Assembly: GCA_038229135.1 (NCBI GenBank)
Contig: JBBROS010000001.1
Location: forward strand, 124,001 to 188,000
Length of the DNA stretch: 64,000 nt
Reading direction: 5' to 3'
From: JBBROS01 sp038229135
GTDB lineage: Bacteria > Pseudomonadota > Alphaproteobacteria > Acetobacterales > Acetobacteraceae
Made by a program: the position numbers and the translations under genes. A model generated the notes under the pieces. The model was not told the origin of the DNA and made no database searches. It worked only from the letters and a program-made list of their open reading frames with translations. Within the stretch, counting starts at the first letter, position 1, and each line of letters opens with the position of its first letter. Below are positions 51,317 through 60,300 of the stretch, in pieces.

Positions 51317-52761
51317 CAGTCGCGCTCCGCCGGCTCGAGGTCCCCGATGCCGTAGCGCCGCAGCTTCACGTACAGGCTCTGCCGCGACAGCCCGAGCATC
51401 TCCGCCGCCGAGGCCCGGTTGTCGTTCGTCAGCTCCAGCGCCGCCTCGATCGAGAGCCGCTCGATCACCTCCGTCGCCTCACGCACGAGGTCCTTCAGCG
51501 CCACACGCCCGATCAGCTCCTGCAACTGCTCCACGCTCCGCGGCAGCGCCCGGCTCGCCGTCGTCTCCACCCGAAGCCGTGGGCCAACGTTACGGATCGC
51601 GAACCCGAAGCTCGGCTTGCCGCCATTGGCGATGGAAACCGCGCTGATCTCGACGTCCGCGATCCCGCCGCCCTCGCTGCGCAGCGCCGTGCTGAAGAAC
51701 CGCACGCTCCCGCGCTGCCGCAGGTTCGCGACCAGCACCGTGAGGTCCACGCCCGACTTGCCCACCCAGCGGTCCAGCGGCTGGCCCCGCGCCGCCGCCT
51801 CGCCCCTCAGGTTCACCATCTCGAGGAAAGCCGCGTTGGCCGTGAACACCAGGCCGTCATTGTCCGTCACGACGAACCCGTCCGGCGCACTCTCCACCGC
51901 CCGTAGCAGCTTGGCCTTCTCGGCACTCAGCAAGGACGCCGCCGCCACCGCATGGGCGGACGCAATCCGCACCAGCAGCATCGTCGTTGCGTCCTGCCGG
52001 AACGGAGTCGCCCGCAGCACCACCTCGCGGTTGCCGTGCACCAGGTGCGTCGAAAGGTCGGCAGGCGCCTCGCCGTTGCGCGCGGCCGCCAGGTGCGCCT
52101 CCAGCGCACCCCCTTCCGTCACCCGCGGCAGCAGCCCGTGGCCCACGATGTCAACAAGCTCGGCCCCGAACATCTCGCGCGCCGCCGGGTTCGCCTCCAC
52201 GACGCGGCCCCGCACCGGCTCGAGGATCAGCACGGCCTCCGACGAGGTCTGGAACAGCAGGCGATAGCGGGTCTCGGCATCCCGCAGCCGCCCGTAATCC
52301 TGCTCGAGCGAGGCCTGGGCATTCATCAGGCGCTGCTGCAGCGCCGACATCGCCCGCATGTCCCGGCCGAACAGCACCACGCGCCCGCCGCGGCCCAGCG
52401 GCGCACAACAGTATAGTACGGGCACCGGACGCCCGTCCGAAGCCAGATGGTTGATGTGCCGCCACCGAGTCTCGCTTCGGGCGGCATCCTGGAGCAGCAG
52501 CGCCACCTTCGCCCGGCTATCGGCCGCGACGGTCTGAAGCAGCGCCGAACCGGTCCAGTTGCAGCCACCCTCGAGGTCGATCCGCAGCTCCTCGTTCTGG
52601 ATCGAAAGGTCGCACACCGTCCCGTCGGGCCCGGCCACAAGCGTGATGTCGCTCGCCGCCGCGATCAGCGCAGCCGCCGACCCCGCGTCCAGATCGCCCA
52701 GGTCGACGAGCGGGAACCGCTCCGACCCTTTCACATGCGAGTGCCCGTTTTCGTCAGCCAA
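51316..52761 (-). CDS. ppsR: Photosynthesis-gene repressor PpsR/CrtJ
   Basis: A 481-residue regulator: N-terminal domain, three PAS-type domains (residues about 30-140, 165-270 and 285-400), and a Fis-type helix-turn-helix at the end (NDNRASAAEMLGLSRQSLYV). PpsR/CrtJ binds TGT-N12-ACA sites upstream of bch, crt and puc genes and represses them aerobically. All cysteines are in the first 120 residues (C50, C67, C117, C118); none is present near the positions of the two redox cysteines known from Rhodobacter, so a thiol switch in the DNA-binding domain is not possible here. It lies 18 bases downstream of aerR, as in Rhodobacter. Confidence 0.95.
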   Translation of the reverse strand: MADENGHSHVKGSERFPLVDLGDLDAGSAAALIAAASDITLVAGPDGTVCDLSIQNEELRIDLEGGCNWTGSALLQTVAADSRAKVALLLQDAARSETRWRHINHLASDGRPVPVLYCCAPLGRGGRVVLFGRDMRAMSALQQRLMNAQASLEQDYGRLRDAETRYRLLFQTSSEAVLILEPVRGRVVEANPAAREMFGAELVDIVGHGLLPRVTEGGALEAHLAAARNGEAPADLSTHLVHGNREVVLRATPFRQDATTMLLVRIASAHAVAAASLLSAEKAKLLRAVESAPDGFVVTDNDGLVFTANAAFLEMVNLRGEAAARGQPLDRWVGKSGVDLTVLVANLRQRGSVRFFSTALRSEGGGIADVEISAVSIANGGKPSFGFAIRNVGPRLRVETTASRALPRSVEQLQELIGRVALKDLVREATEVIERLSIEAALELTNDNRASAAEMLGLSRQSLYVKLRRYGIGDLEPAERD

Positions 52762-52779
52762 GGGGCACCCGCTGTCGCA

Positions 52780-53649
52780 TCAGGCGCGCACCGCCGTGGC
52801 AAGGAGCAACTCGTTCGCCCGGACCACCGCTTGCTGCCCATCGATCGCCGTCGCGTCCGCACCGATGCTCGCGGCAAGCGTCGAGTCGTTCGAGAACGCA
52901 GGCCCGCCCACCATCACCTGGAGCCCGCGATGGGCCGAACCCAGCCGCATCGCCGCGATCAACGCATACGCGGTCGGCAGAAGGTCGTCGCACGCAAAGG
53001 ACAGCCCGACCACGTCGTAGCGCTCGCGGCGCACCAGCGCGACGGCCTCCGCCTCGGTCGTCGCCTGTCCGATCCGCGCCTCCCAGCCCGCCCGCAGGAA
53101 GAAGTCGAGCACGATGGCCAAGCCGAACGTGTGCTGGCCGCCAGGGGCGGACAGCAGCAGCGCGCGCGGTGCACCGAGGCGCGGCGCCGCGCCTTTCACG
53201 AAGTCGGGCGCCAAAGCCCGTTGCGCGTTCTGCAGCCGAAGAACACCGATCGTCACGTCGGCAAAGCTGCACTCGTCCTGCTCCCACTTCGTGCCAAGGT
53301 CCCGAGCGACCTCGGCGAGCAACTCTTCATAGAGCGCCACCGCGGGCACCCCGCGAGCATGGAGCGCAGAGACATAGTCCTGCACTGCCATGCCGCTATC
53401 GCCGAGGCAGAGCCCCAGCAGCGTGGCCCGGCTGTCCGTGTCGAGCTTCACCCCGTGAGAGGGCTGCGGCATCGCCCGGATCCACGGGAAGGCGACCAGC
53501 TCCGGGATGACCGTATCCCGCACCGCCCGGGCCAGGAGAGCCCGCCCGTCGGAATCGAGCCGGGCCTCGTGGCGCTGCCCCGGGATGCCCCGGTTCAGTT
53601 CCTCGGCCCAACCGTCCTGCTGCTGCGTCTGCTGTGACATCGACACCAT
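52780..53649 (-). CDS. aerR: Cobalamin-binding antirepressor AerR/PpaA
   Basis: A 289-residue partner of PpsR. The C-terminal half is a B12-binding domain: ALLLSAPGGQHTFGLAIVLD (the GGQHTFG histidine is the likely cobalt ligand), LSFACDDLLPTAYALI and VMVGGPAFSNDS. The N-terminal half is helical, with the SCHIC-like segment expected for PpaA/AerR. In Rhodobacter AerR it forms a light-sensitive cobalamin complex that relieves CrtJ repression. The ATG at 53649 follows GGGGAGAGA; a second ATG nine bases later is possible. It is divergent from bchF across a 266-base control region. Confidence 0.92.
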   Translation of the reverse strand: MVSMSQQTQQQDGWAEELNRGIPGQRHEARLDSDGRALLARAVRDTVIPELVAFPWIRAMPQPSHGVKLDTDSRATLLGLCLGDSGMAVQDYVSALHARGVPAVALYEELLAEVARDLGTKWEQDECSFADVTIGVLRLQNAQRALAPDFVKGAAPRLGAPRALLLSAPGGQHTFGLAIVLDFFLRAGWEARIGQATTEAEAVALVRRERYDVVGLSFACDDLLPTAYALIAAMRLGSAHRGLQVMVGGPAFSNDSTLAASIGADATAIDGQQAVVRANELLLATAVRA

Positions 53650-53689
53650 AGTCCGTCTCTCCCCAACCTTGTTCGATTTGCCGAGCGAG

Positions 53690-53723
53690 TGTCAACCGCG
53701 ATTTACGTAACGCGCGCTTGACA
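53690..53723. promoter_or_regulatory. 34-bp near-palindrome, two abutting PpsR/CrtJ-like sites
   Basis: Between divergent aerR and bchF, TGTCAA at 53690-53695 mirrors TTGACA at 53718-53723, around an ACGT centre at 53705-53708; 14 of 17 half-site bases pair. It reads as TGT-N12-ACG (53690-53707) and CGT-N12-ACA (53706-53723), each one base from the PpsR consensus TGT-N12-ACA. TTGACA on the plus strand is also a perfect -35 hexamer with a weak TTAGCC 17 bases on. Binding is inference. Confidence 0.65.
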
Positions 53724-53821
53724 CCAGCTTTCCTGCCGGCTTAGCCTTCGTGTCAGAGAGCCCGAGGCGCCGCGGACCCTCCAAGGAACAATCAACAGGC
53801 GCCCGATCCGTCCTTACCTAG

Positions 53822-53838
53822 GAGTTGAATATCAACTC
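53822..53838. promoter_or_regulatory. 7-bp perfect inverted repeat in the bchF leader
   Basis: GAGTTGA-ATA-TCAACTC, 78 bases before the bchF start codon. It is a perfect dyad that could be a short hairpin in the leader or an operator. It is AT-rich compared with the surroundings. No known factor is assigned. Confidence 0.45.
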
Positions 53839-53915
53839 TGACGGAGGCTCGGGCCGCTGGGAAGCGAAAACCGGGTGCCGGGAGTCGCCGCGACGACGGA
53901 AGGGAGTGTCAGCCA

Positions 53916-54497
53916 ATGTTCAACACCATCATCGGCCACCTCGTCGCACCCTTCGACGCCTGCCCCTGGGGCGGCGGCATCGGCCGCAAGATCGTCCGCC
54001 ACCACGGGCAGCCGCTCTACACCCCCGAGCAGCGCCGCACCCGCGACGAGACGCCATGGACGATGGTGCAGGGCATCCTCGCCCCCGTGCAGTTCCTCGT
54101 CTTCCTCGTCAGCCTCGGCCTCGTGCTCCGCACCCTCTCCACCGGGGAGGGCGCCCACGCCGCCATGGTCAGCGTCGTCGCCAAAACCATCGTGCTCTAC
54201 ATCATCATGGTCACCGGCTCGATCTGGGAGCGGGTGGTGTTCGGCAAGTGGCTCTTCGCCCCGGCCTTCTGGTGGGAGGACGCGGTCAGCATGGGCGTGC
54301 TCGCCCTTCACACCGCCTACCTCGCCGCCCTCGCAACCGGGGCGCTCCCCACCCACGGCCTGATGCTGCTCGCACTCGCCGCCTACGCCACCTACCTCGT
54401 CAACGCCGCCCAGTTCGTGGTCAAGCTCCGCGCCGCCCGGCGCGAGGAGCGCCGCTGGGCACCCACCCACGCGTACGCGTTCGGCCAGTCGGCATGA
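53916..54497 (+). CDS. bchF: 3-vinyl bacteriochlorophyllide hydratase
   Basis: A 193-residue membrane protein that hydrates the C3 vinyl group on the way to bacteriochlorophyll a. Core residues LYTPEQRRTRDETPWTMVQG, ILAPVQFLVFLVSLGLVLR, VTGSIWERVVFGKWLFAP and FWWEDAVSMGVLALHTAYL match the family. The first 33 residues (MFNTIIGHLVAPFDACPWGG...) are not part of the usual protein, which opens near PLYTPEQ; GGAAGGGA before the ATG nevertheless supports this start. It heads the bchFNBHLM-lhaA operon. Confidence 0.93.
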   Translation: MFNTIIGHLVAPFDACPWGGGIGRKIVRHHGQPLYTPEQRRTRDETPWTMVQGILAPVQFLVFLVSLGLVLRTLSTGEGAHAAMVSVVAKTIVLYIIMVTGSIWERVVFGKWLFAPAFWWEDAVSMGVLALHTAYLAALATGALPTHGLMLLALAAYATYLVNAAQFVVKLRAARREERRWAPTHAYAFGQSA

Positions 54498-55777
54498 GCG
54501 CAACCACGCTCGGCTGCGCGACGCCTCCCGCCGTTTCCTCCGATGGCGTCCTCCGCGAGCGCGGCCAGCGTGAGGTGTTCTGCGGCCTCACCGGCATCAT
54601 CTGGCTGCACCGCAAGATCCAGGACGCCTTCTTCCTCGTCGTCGGCAGCCGCACCTGCGCCCACCTGATCCAGTCCGCCGCCGGCGTCATGATATTCGCC
54701 GAGCCCCGCTTCGCCACCGCCATCATCGACGAGCGGGACCTGGCCGGGCTGTCCGACGCGAACGACGAGCTGGACCGCGTCGTCGATCAGCTGCTGGCGA
54801 GGCGCCCCGACATCAGAATGCTGTTCCTGGTCGGTTCGTGCCCGAGCGAAGTGATAAAGCTCGACCTCAGCCGGGCCGCCGCCCGCCTGTCGGCCACCCA
54901 CATGCCGCAGGTTCGCGTCCTGAACTACTCGGGCTCAGGCATCGAGACCACCTTCACCCAGGGCGAGGATGCCTGCCTCGCGGCCCTCGTCCCCATTCTC
55001 CCGCGCGACCCGGCCACCGCCCCGGCGCTCATGATCGTGGGTGCCCTGGCCGAGGTGGTCGAGGACCAGATGCGCCGGCTGTTCGACGCGATGGGCGTCG
55101 GCCCCGTCCACTTCCTGCCGCCCCGGCGCTCCACGGACCTGCCGCCCATCGGCCCGAACACCCTCATGCTGCTGGCGCAGCCCTTCCTCGCCGACACGGC
55201 CCGCGCGCTCGAGGCTCGGGGGGCCCAGCGACTCGAGGCCCCCTTCCCCCTCGGCGCCGCAGGCACCACCGCCTGGCTCCAGGCCGCCGCCACCGCCTGG
55301 GACGTGGCCCCCGCCCGCTTCGAGCAAGCCACCGCCGCCGCCCGCGCCCGCGCCGAGGCCGCCGTCGGCCGCCACCGTGCCCGGCTCGAGGGCCAGCGTA
55401 TCTTCCTCTTCCCCGACAGCCAGCTCGAGATCCCGCTGGCCCGCTTCGTCCACCAGGAGCTCGGCATGGAGCTCGTCGAGGTCGGCACCCCTTACCTGCA
55501 TCGGCAGCACCTGGCCCTCGAACTCGCCGCCCTGCCCCCCGGAACCCTCGTCAGCGAAGGCCAGGACGTGGAGCGCCAGCTCGATCGCTGCCGCGCCGCG
55601 CGCCCGGACCTCGTCGTGTGTGGCCTCGGCCTCGCCAACCCGCTGGAGGCCGAGGGCATGGCGACCAAATGGAGCATCGAGCTGCTCTTCACCCCCGTGC
55701 AGGGCTACGACCAGGCCGGCGACCTCGCCGAGCTGTTTGCCCGCCCGCTGCACCGCCGTGACCGGCTGAAGGTCTAG
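54494..55777 (+). CDS. bchN: Dark protochlorophyllide reductase subunit BchN
   Basis: A 427-residue subunit of the light-independent enzyme that reduces ring D of protochlorophyllide. With BchB it forms the catalytic heterotetramer holding the NB-type [4Fe-4S] cluster. The three cluster cysteines are C30 (VFCGLTG), C55 (SRTCAHL) and C116 (GSCPSEV). The start overlaps the bchF stop (ATGA). Length is usual for alphaproteobacteria. Confidence 0.97.
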   Translation: MSATTLGCATPPAVSSDGVLRERGQREVFCGLTGIIWLHRKIQDAFFLVVGSRTCAHLIQSAAGVMIFAEPRFATAIIDERDLAGLSDANDELDRVVDQLLARRPDIRMLFLVGSCPSEVIKLDLSRAAARLSATHMPQVRVLNYSGSGIETTFTQGEDACLAALVPILPRDPATAPALMIVGALAEVVEDQMRRLFDAMGVGPVHFLPPRRSTDLPPIGPNTLMLLAQPFLADTARALEARGAQRLEAPFPLGAAGTTAWLQAAATAWDVAPARFEQATAAARARAEAAVGRHRARLEGQRIFLFPDSQLEIPLARFVHQELGMELVEVGTPYLHRQHLALELAALPPGTLVSEGQDVERQLDRCRAARPDLVVCGLGLANPLEAEGMATKWSIELLFTPVQGYDQAGDLAELFARPLHRRDRLKV

Positions 55778-55780
55778 GCC

Positions 55781-57319
55781 ATGCAGCTCACCCTCTGGAC
55801 CTATGAAGGCCCCCCACACGTCGGCGCCATGCGAGTCGCCACCGCCATGGAGGGCCTGCACTATGTGCTGCACGCCCCGCAGGGCGACACGTACGCCGAC
55901 CTGCTCTTCACCATGATCGAGCGCCTGAAGAAGCGCCCGCCCGTGACCTACACCACCTTCCAGGCCCGCGACCTGGGCGGCGACACGGCCGAGCTGTTCA
56001 AGCAGGCCGCCCGCGACGCCTTCGAGCGCTTCGCCCCGCAGGCCATGATCGTGGGCGCGAGCTGCACCGCCGAGCTCATCCAGGACGACCCGGGCGGCCT
56101 CGCCAAGGCCCTGGCGCTGCCCATCCCCGTCATCCCGCTCGAGCTGCCCGCCTACCAGAAGAAGGAAAACTGGGGCGCTGCCGAGACCTTCTACCAGCTC
56201 GTCCGGGCACTGGCCGGCCCGCATGCCCCGCCGCCGGGCACACAGCAGGCCCCGCGCCCCCGCTGCAACATCCTGGGCCCCACCGCGCTCGGCTTCCGCC
56301 ACCGCGACGACGTCGTCGAGATCGCGACCATGCTCGAGCGTATGGGCATCGAAATCAACGTCACGGCCCCGCTCGGCGCCACCCCCGCCGACATCACCCG
56401 ACTCGGGGACGCCGCGTTCAACGTGGTGCTCTACCCGGAGGTCGCGAACCCGACCGCGGCCTGGCTTGCCCGCACCTTCGGCCAGAAGCAGACCCGCACG
56501 GTCCCGATCGGCGTCGGCGCCACCCGCGAGTTCATAGCCGAAGTCGCCGCCCTGGCCGGCGTGCCGGTGCCCACGGACGAGCAGACCCGGCTTCCCTGGT
56601 ACTCCCGCTCCGTCGACAGCACCTACCTGACGGGCAAGCGCGTCTTCATCTTCGGGGACGCCACACACGCCCTGGCCGCCGCCCGCGTCGCCACGGAGGA
56701 GTTCGGCTTCACCGTCGTGGGCCTGGGCACCTACAGCCGGGAGTTCGGCCGCGAGGTCCGCGCAGCCGCCACCGCCCTCGGGCTCGAGGCGCTCATCACC
56801 GACGATTACCTCGAGGTCGAGGCCGCCGCCGCCGCCCTGCAACCCGAGCTGATGCTCGGCACGCAGATGGAGCGCCACGTCGCCAAGCGCCTCGGCATCC
56901 CCTGCGCCGTCATCTCGGCCCCGGTCCACGTGCAGGACTTCCCGGCCCGGCACTCCCCACAGATGGGTTGGGAGGGTGCCAACGTCCTGTTCGACACCTG
57001 GGTCCACCCGCTGATGATGGGCCTCGAGGAGCACCTGGTCGCGATGTTCCGCGACGATTTCGAGTTCGGCGCCGACCGCGCGCCCTCCCACCTCGGCGGC
57101 CACGCAGCCCCCGAAGCCAAGCCAGAGCCCGCCGTGGCCGCACCGGTCGCCGCCGGCCCGGCAACCTGGGCCCCCGACGCCGATCGCGAGCTCGGCCGCA
57201 TCCCGTTCTTCGTCCGCGGCAAGGCTCGCCGCAACACTGAACGCTACGCCGAGGACCGTGGCCTGGCCACGATCACGGTGGAAACCCTTTACGAGGCGAA
57301 GGCGCACTATGGACGGTAG
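55781..57319 (+). CDS. bchB: Dark protochlorophyllide reductase subunit BchB
   Basis: A 512-residue partner of BchN. It opens MQLTLWTYEGPPHVGAMRVA, and D36 (APQGDTYADL) is at the position of the aspartate that ligates the NB cluster in Rhodobacter. ILGPTALGFRHRDDVVEI and the C-terminal PCP_red domain ELGRIPFFVRGKARRNTERY are present, joined by an alanine/proline-rich linker. It begins 3 bases after the bchN stop. Confidence 0.97.
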   Translation: MQLTLWTYEGPPHVGAMRVATAMEGLHYVLHAPQGDTYADLLFTMIERLKKRPPVTYTTFQARDLGGDTAELFKQAARDAFERFAPQAMIVGASCTAELIQDDPGGLAKALALPIPVIPLELPAYQKKENWGAAETFYQLVRALAGPHAPPPGTQQAPRPRCNILGPTALGFRHRDDVVEIATMLERMGIEINVTAPLGATPADITRLGDAAFNVVLYPEVANPTAAWLARTFGQKQTRTVPIGVGATREFIAEVAALAGVPVPTDEQTRLPWYSRSVDSTYLTGKRVFIFGDATHALAAARVATEEFGFTVVGLGTYSREFGREVRAAATALGLEALITDDYLEVEAAAAALQPELMLGTQMERHVAKRLGIPCAVISAPVHVQDFPARHSPQMGWEGANVLFDTWVHPLMMGLEEHLVAMFRDDFEFGADRAPSHLGGHAAPEAKPEPAVAAPVAAGPATWAPDADRELGRIPFFVRGKARRNTERYAEDRGLATITVETLYEAKAHYGR

Positions 57320-60300
57320 CACAATGCCGAGGCTCGACACCCCGGACGATACCGGGGTGCACGTCGTGCTGGTCACGATGGACAGCCATCTTTCGAGCGC
57401 CATCGCCCGCGCCGAAGCCAAGCTCCGCCACGAGATCCCGGGCCTGCGCATCAGCGTCCACGCGGCCGACGAATGGGGCAGCGACCCCGAGGCGCTCGAG
57501 CGTTGCCGGGAGGACATCGCCCGCGGCCACCTCGTCGTCGCCGCCATGCTCTTCCTCGACGACCACGTCCGCGCCGTCCGGGAGGCCCTCGCCGCCCGCC
57601 GCGACTCCTGCGACGCCATGCTCTGCTGCATGTCCGCCGGCGAGATCACGAAGCTCACCCGCCTCGGCCGCTTCGACATGACAGCCGAGCCGGGCGGCGC
57701 CATGGCGCTGCTGAAACGCCTCCGCGGCGCCAAGAAGGACGGCGCCAAGACCAACGGCGTCGGCTCGGACGGCAAGAGCCAGATGAAGATGCTCAAGCGC
57801 CTGCCGCAGATCATGCGCTTCATCCCGGGCACCGCGCAGGACGTGCGCTCCTACTTCCTCGCGCTGCAATACTGGCTGGCCGGCTCCGAGGAAAACCTCG
57901 CAAACCTCATCCGCATGCTGGTCGGCAAGTATGCCGCCCCGGCCCGCCGCCCGGGCACGCAGATCAAGGCCGCAGCCCCCGTCGAATACCCCGATGTCGG
58001 CCTCTACCACCCCGCCATCCCAGGCCAGATCACCGAGACGCTGGCCGACCTGCCGCGCCGCGGCTTGTCAGGCACGGTGGGCCTCCTGCTGCTCCGCTCC
58101 TACCTCATCAGCGGAAACGCCCGGCACTACGACGGCGTCATCGCAGCCCTCGAGGCACGCGGCATCAACGTGGTCCCGGCCTACGCGAGCGGCCTCGACA
58201 GCCGACCCGCCATCGAGCGCTTCTTCATGCAGGCCGGCGTGCCCACGGTGCACTCCGTCATCTCGCTCACCGGCTTCTCGCTCGTCGGCGGCCCCGCCTA
58301 CAACGACAGCCGGGCCGCCGAGGAGCTGCTCGCCAAGCTCGACGTGCCCTACGTCACCGCCCACCCGGTCGAGTTCCAGACGCTCGAGCAATGGTCCGCC
58401 GACGCACGCGGGCTCACCCCGGTCGAGGCCACCATGATGGTCGCGCTGCCCGAGCTCGATGGCGGCATCACGCCCATGACGTTCGGCGGCCGCTGCGGCC
58501 GCCCGGCCTCGAACCCCTGCGAAGGCTGCGACGGCGTGAGCTGCGCCAAGGACATGATCTCCCACCCCGAGCGTGCCGGCATGCTGGCCGACCGCGTCGC
58601 CCGCCTCGTGAAGCTCAAGCGCACCGCCCGCGCCCGCAAGCGCGTTGCCGTCGTGCTGTTCAACTTCCCGCCCAACGCCGGCGCCACGGGCACCGCCGCC
58701 TACCTCGCGGTGTTCCAGTCGCTCCACAACGTCCTCGCTGCCATGCAGGCCGGCGGCTACGACACCGGGGTCCTGCCGGCCGGCGCCGACGCACTCCGCA
58801 CCCTCATCACCGAGGGCAACGCGAGCCGCTACGGCACGGACGCGAACGTCGTGCTCACCGTCCCCACGGATGACATCGTCCGCAACGAAACCCACCTGGC
58901 CGAGATCGAGGCGCAATGGGGCCCTGCCCCCGGCCGCATCCAGACGGATGGCACCGGCGTGCACGTGCTGGGCCACCAGTTCGGCAACGTGCTGGTCGGC
59001 CTGCAGCCCTCCTTCGGCTACGAGGGCGACCCGATGCGTCTCCTGTTCGAGCGCGGCTTCTCACCCACCCACGCATTCGCCGTGTTCTATCGCCACCTCC
59101 GCGCCAACTACGATGCCGTCCTCCACTTCGGCACCCATGGCGCGCTCGAGTTCATGCCCGGCAAGCAGGCCGGACTCTCGGCCGAATGCTGGCCCGACCG
59201 CCTGATCGGCGACCTGCCGAACGTCAACTTCTACGCGTCCAACAACCCGAGCGAAGGCATGATCGCCAAGCGCCGCGCCAATGCGACGCTCATCAGCTAT
59301 CTCACGCCCCCCGTGGCGCATGCCGGGCTGTATCGTGGCCTGCAGGACCTGAAGAGCTCGCTCGACCGCTGGCGCGCCCTCCCCCCCGAGACCGACAGCT
59401 CGCAGCGGGACGCGCTCACGGCGCTGGTCCAGAGCCAGGCGGCCGCCGTCGACCTCGCCGCGCTCGAGCCCGCCTGGGAGGCGCCCGAGACCGAGCTCGT
59501 CCGCCTCGCGGCAGCGCTCGTGGAGCTGGAATACACGCTCATCCCGCACGGCCTGCACGTGATCGGCGCTCCGCCCTCGGAAGCTGAGCGCCGGGAGACG
59601 CTCGACGCCGCGCGCGTGGCCCCCGGGCCCGAGCGCGACCGGCTGGACGCGCTGATGGCCGAAGACCACGAGATCCCTGCCGTGCTCCACGCGCTCGACG
59701 GAGGCTACACCCACCCGGCACCGGGCGGCGACCTGCTGCGCACCACGGAGGTGCTGCCGACGGGCCGCAACCTGCACGGCTTCGACCCCTTCCGCCTCCC
59801 CTCGGCTTTCGCCGTGCAGGACGGCGCCCGCCAGGCCGACCGCCTGCTGGAGCGGCACGCCGCCGACGGTCTCGGCGTGCCCGAGACGGTGGCGATGGTG
59901 CTCTGGGGCACCGACAACCTGAAGACCGAAGGCGGCCCCATCGCCCAGGCCCTGTGGCTTATGGGTGCGGCCCCCCGCTTCGACGGCTACGGCCGCCTCT
60001 GCGGCGCCCGCCTCCTGCCGCTGGCCGAGCTCGGCCGCCCGCGCGTGGATGTGGTCATCACCCTCTCCGGCATCTTCCGCGACCTGCTGCCGCTCCAGAC
60101 GAAGCTCCTCGCCGAAGCGGCCCTCATGGCCGCCCAGGCCGACGAGGCCCCGGCAGACAACTTCATCCGCAAGCATGCGCTCGCCTTCCAGGCCGAGCAC
60201 GGCGGCAGCATGGAGCGCGCAGCGCTGCGCGTGTTCGGCAACGCCGACGGGGCGTACGGCGCCAACGTGAACTCCATCGTCGGCTCCGGCGTGTGGAACG

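Noticed and set aside
53690..53723. The 34-bp dyad as a transcription terminator
   Set aside because: It lies upstream of both divergent genes, has no following T-run, and matches regulator half-sites better.
54935..57832. 965-codon open frame opposite bchN and bchB
   Set aside because: Antisense to two intact, well-known genes; low-complexity glycine/alanine/arginine-rich product.
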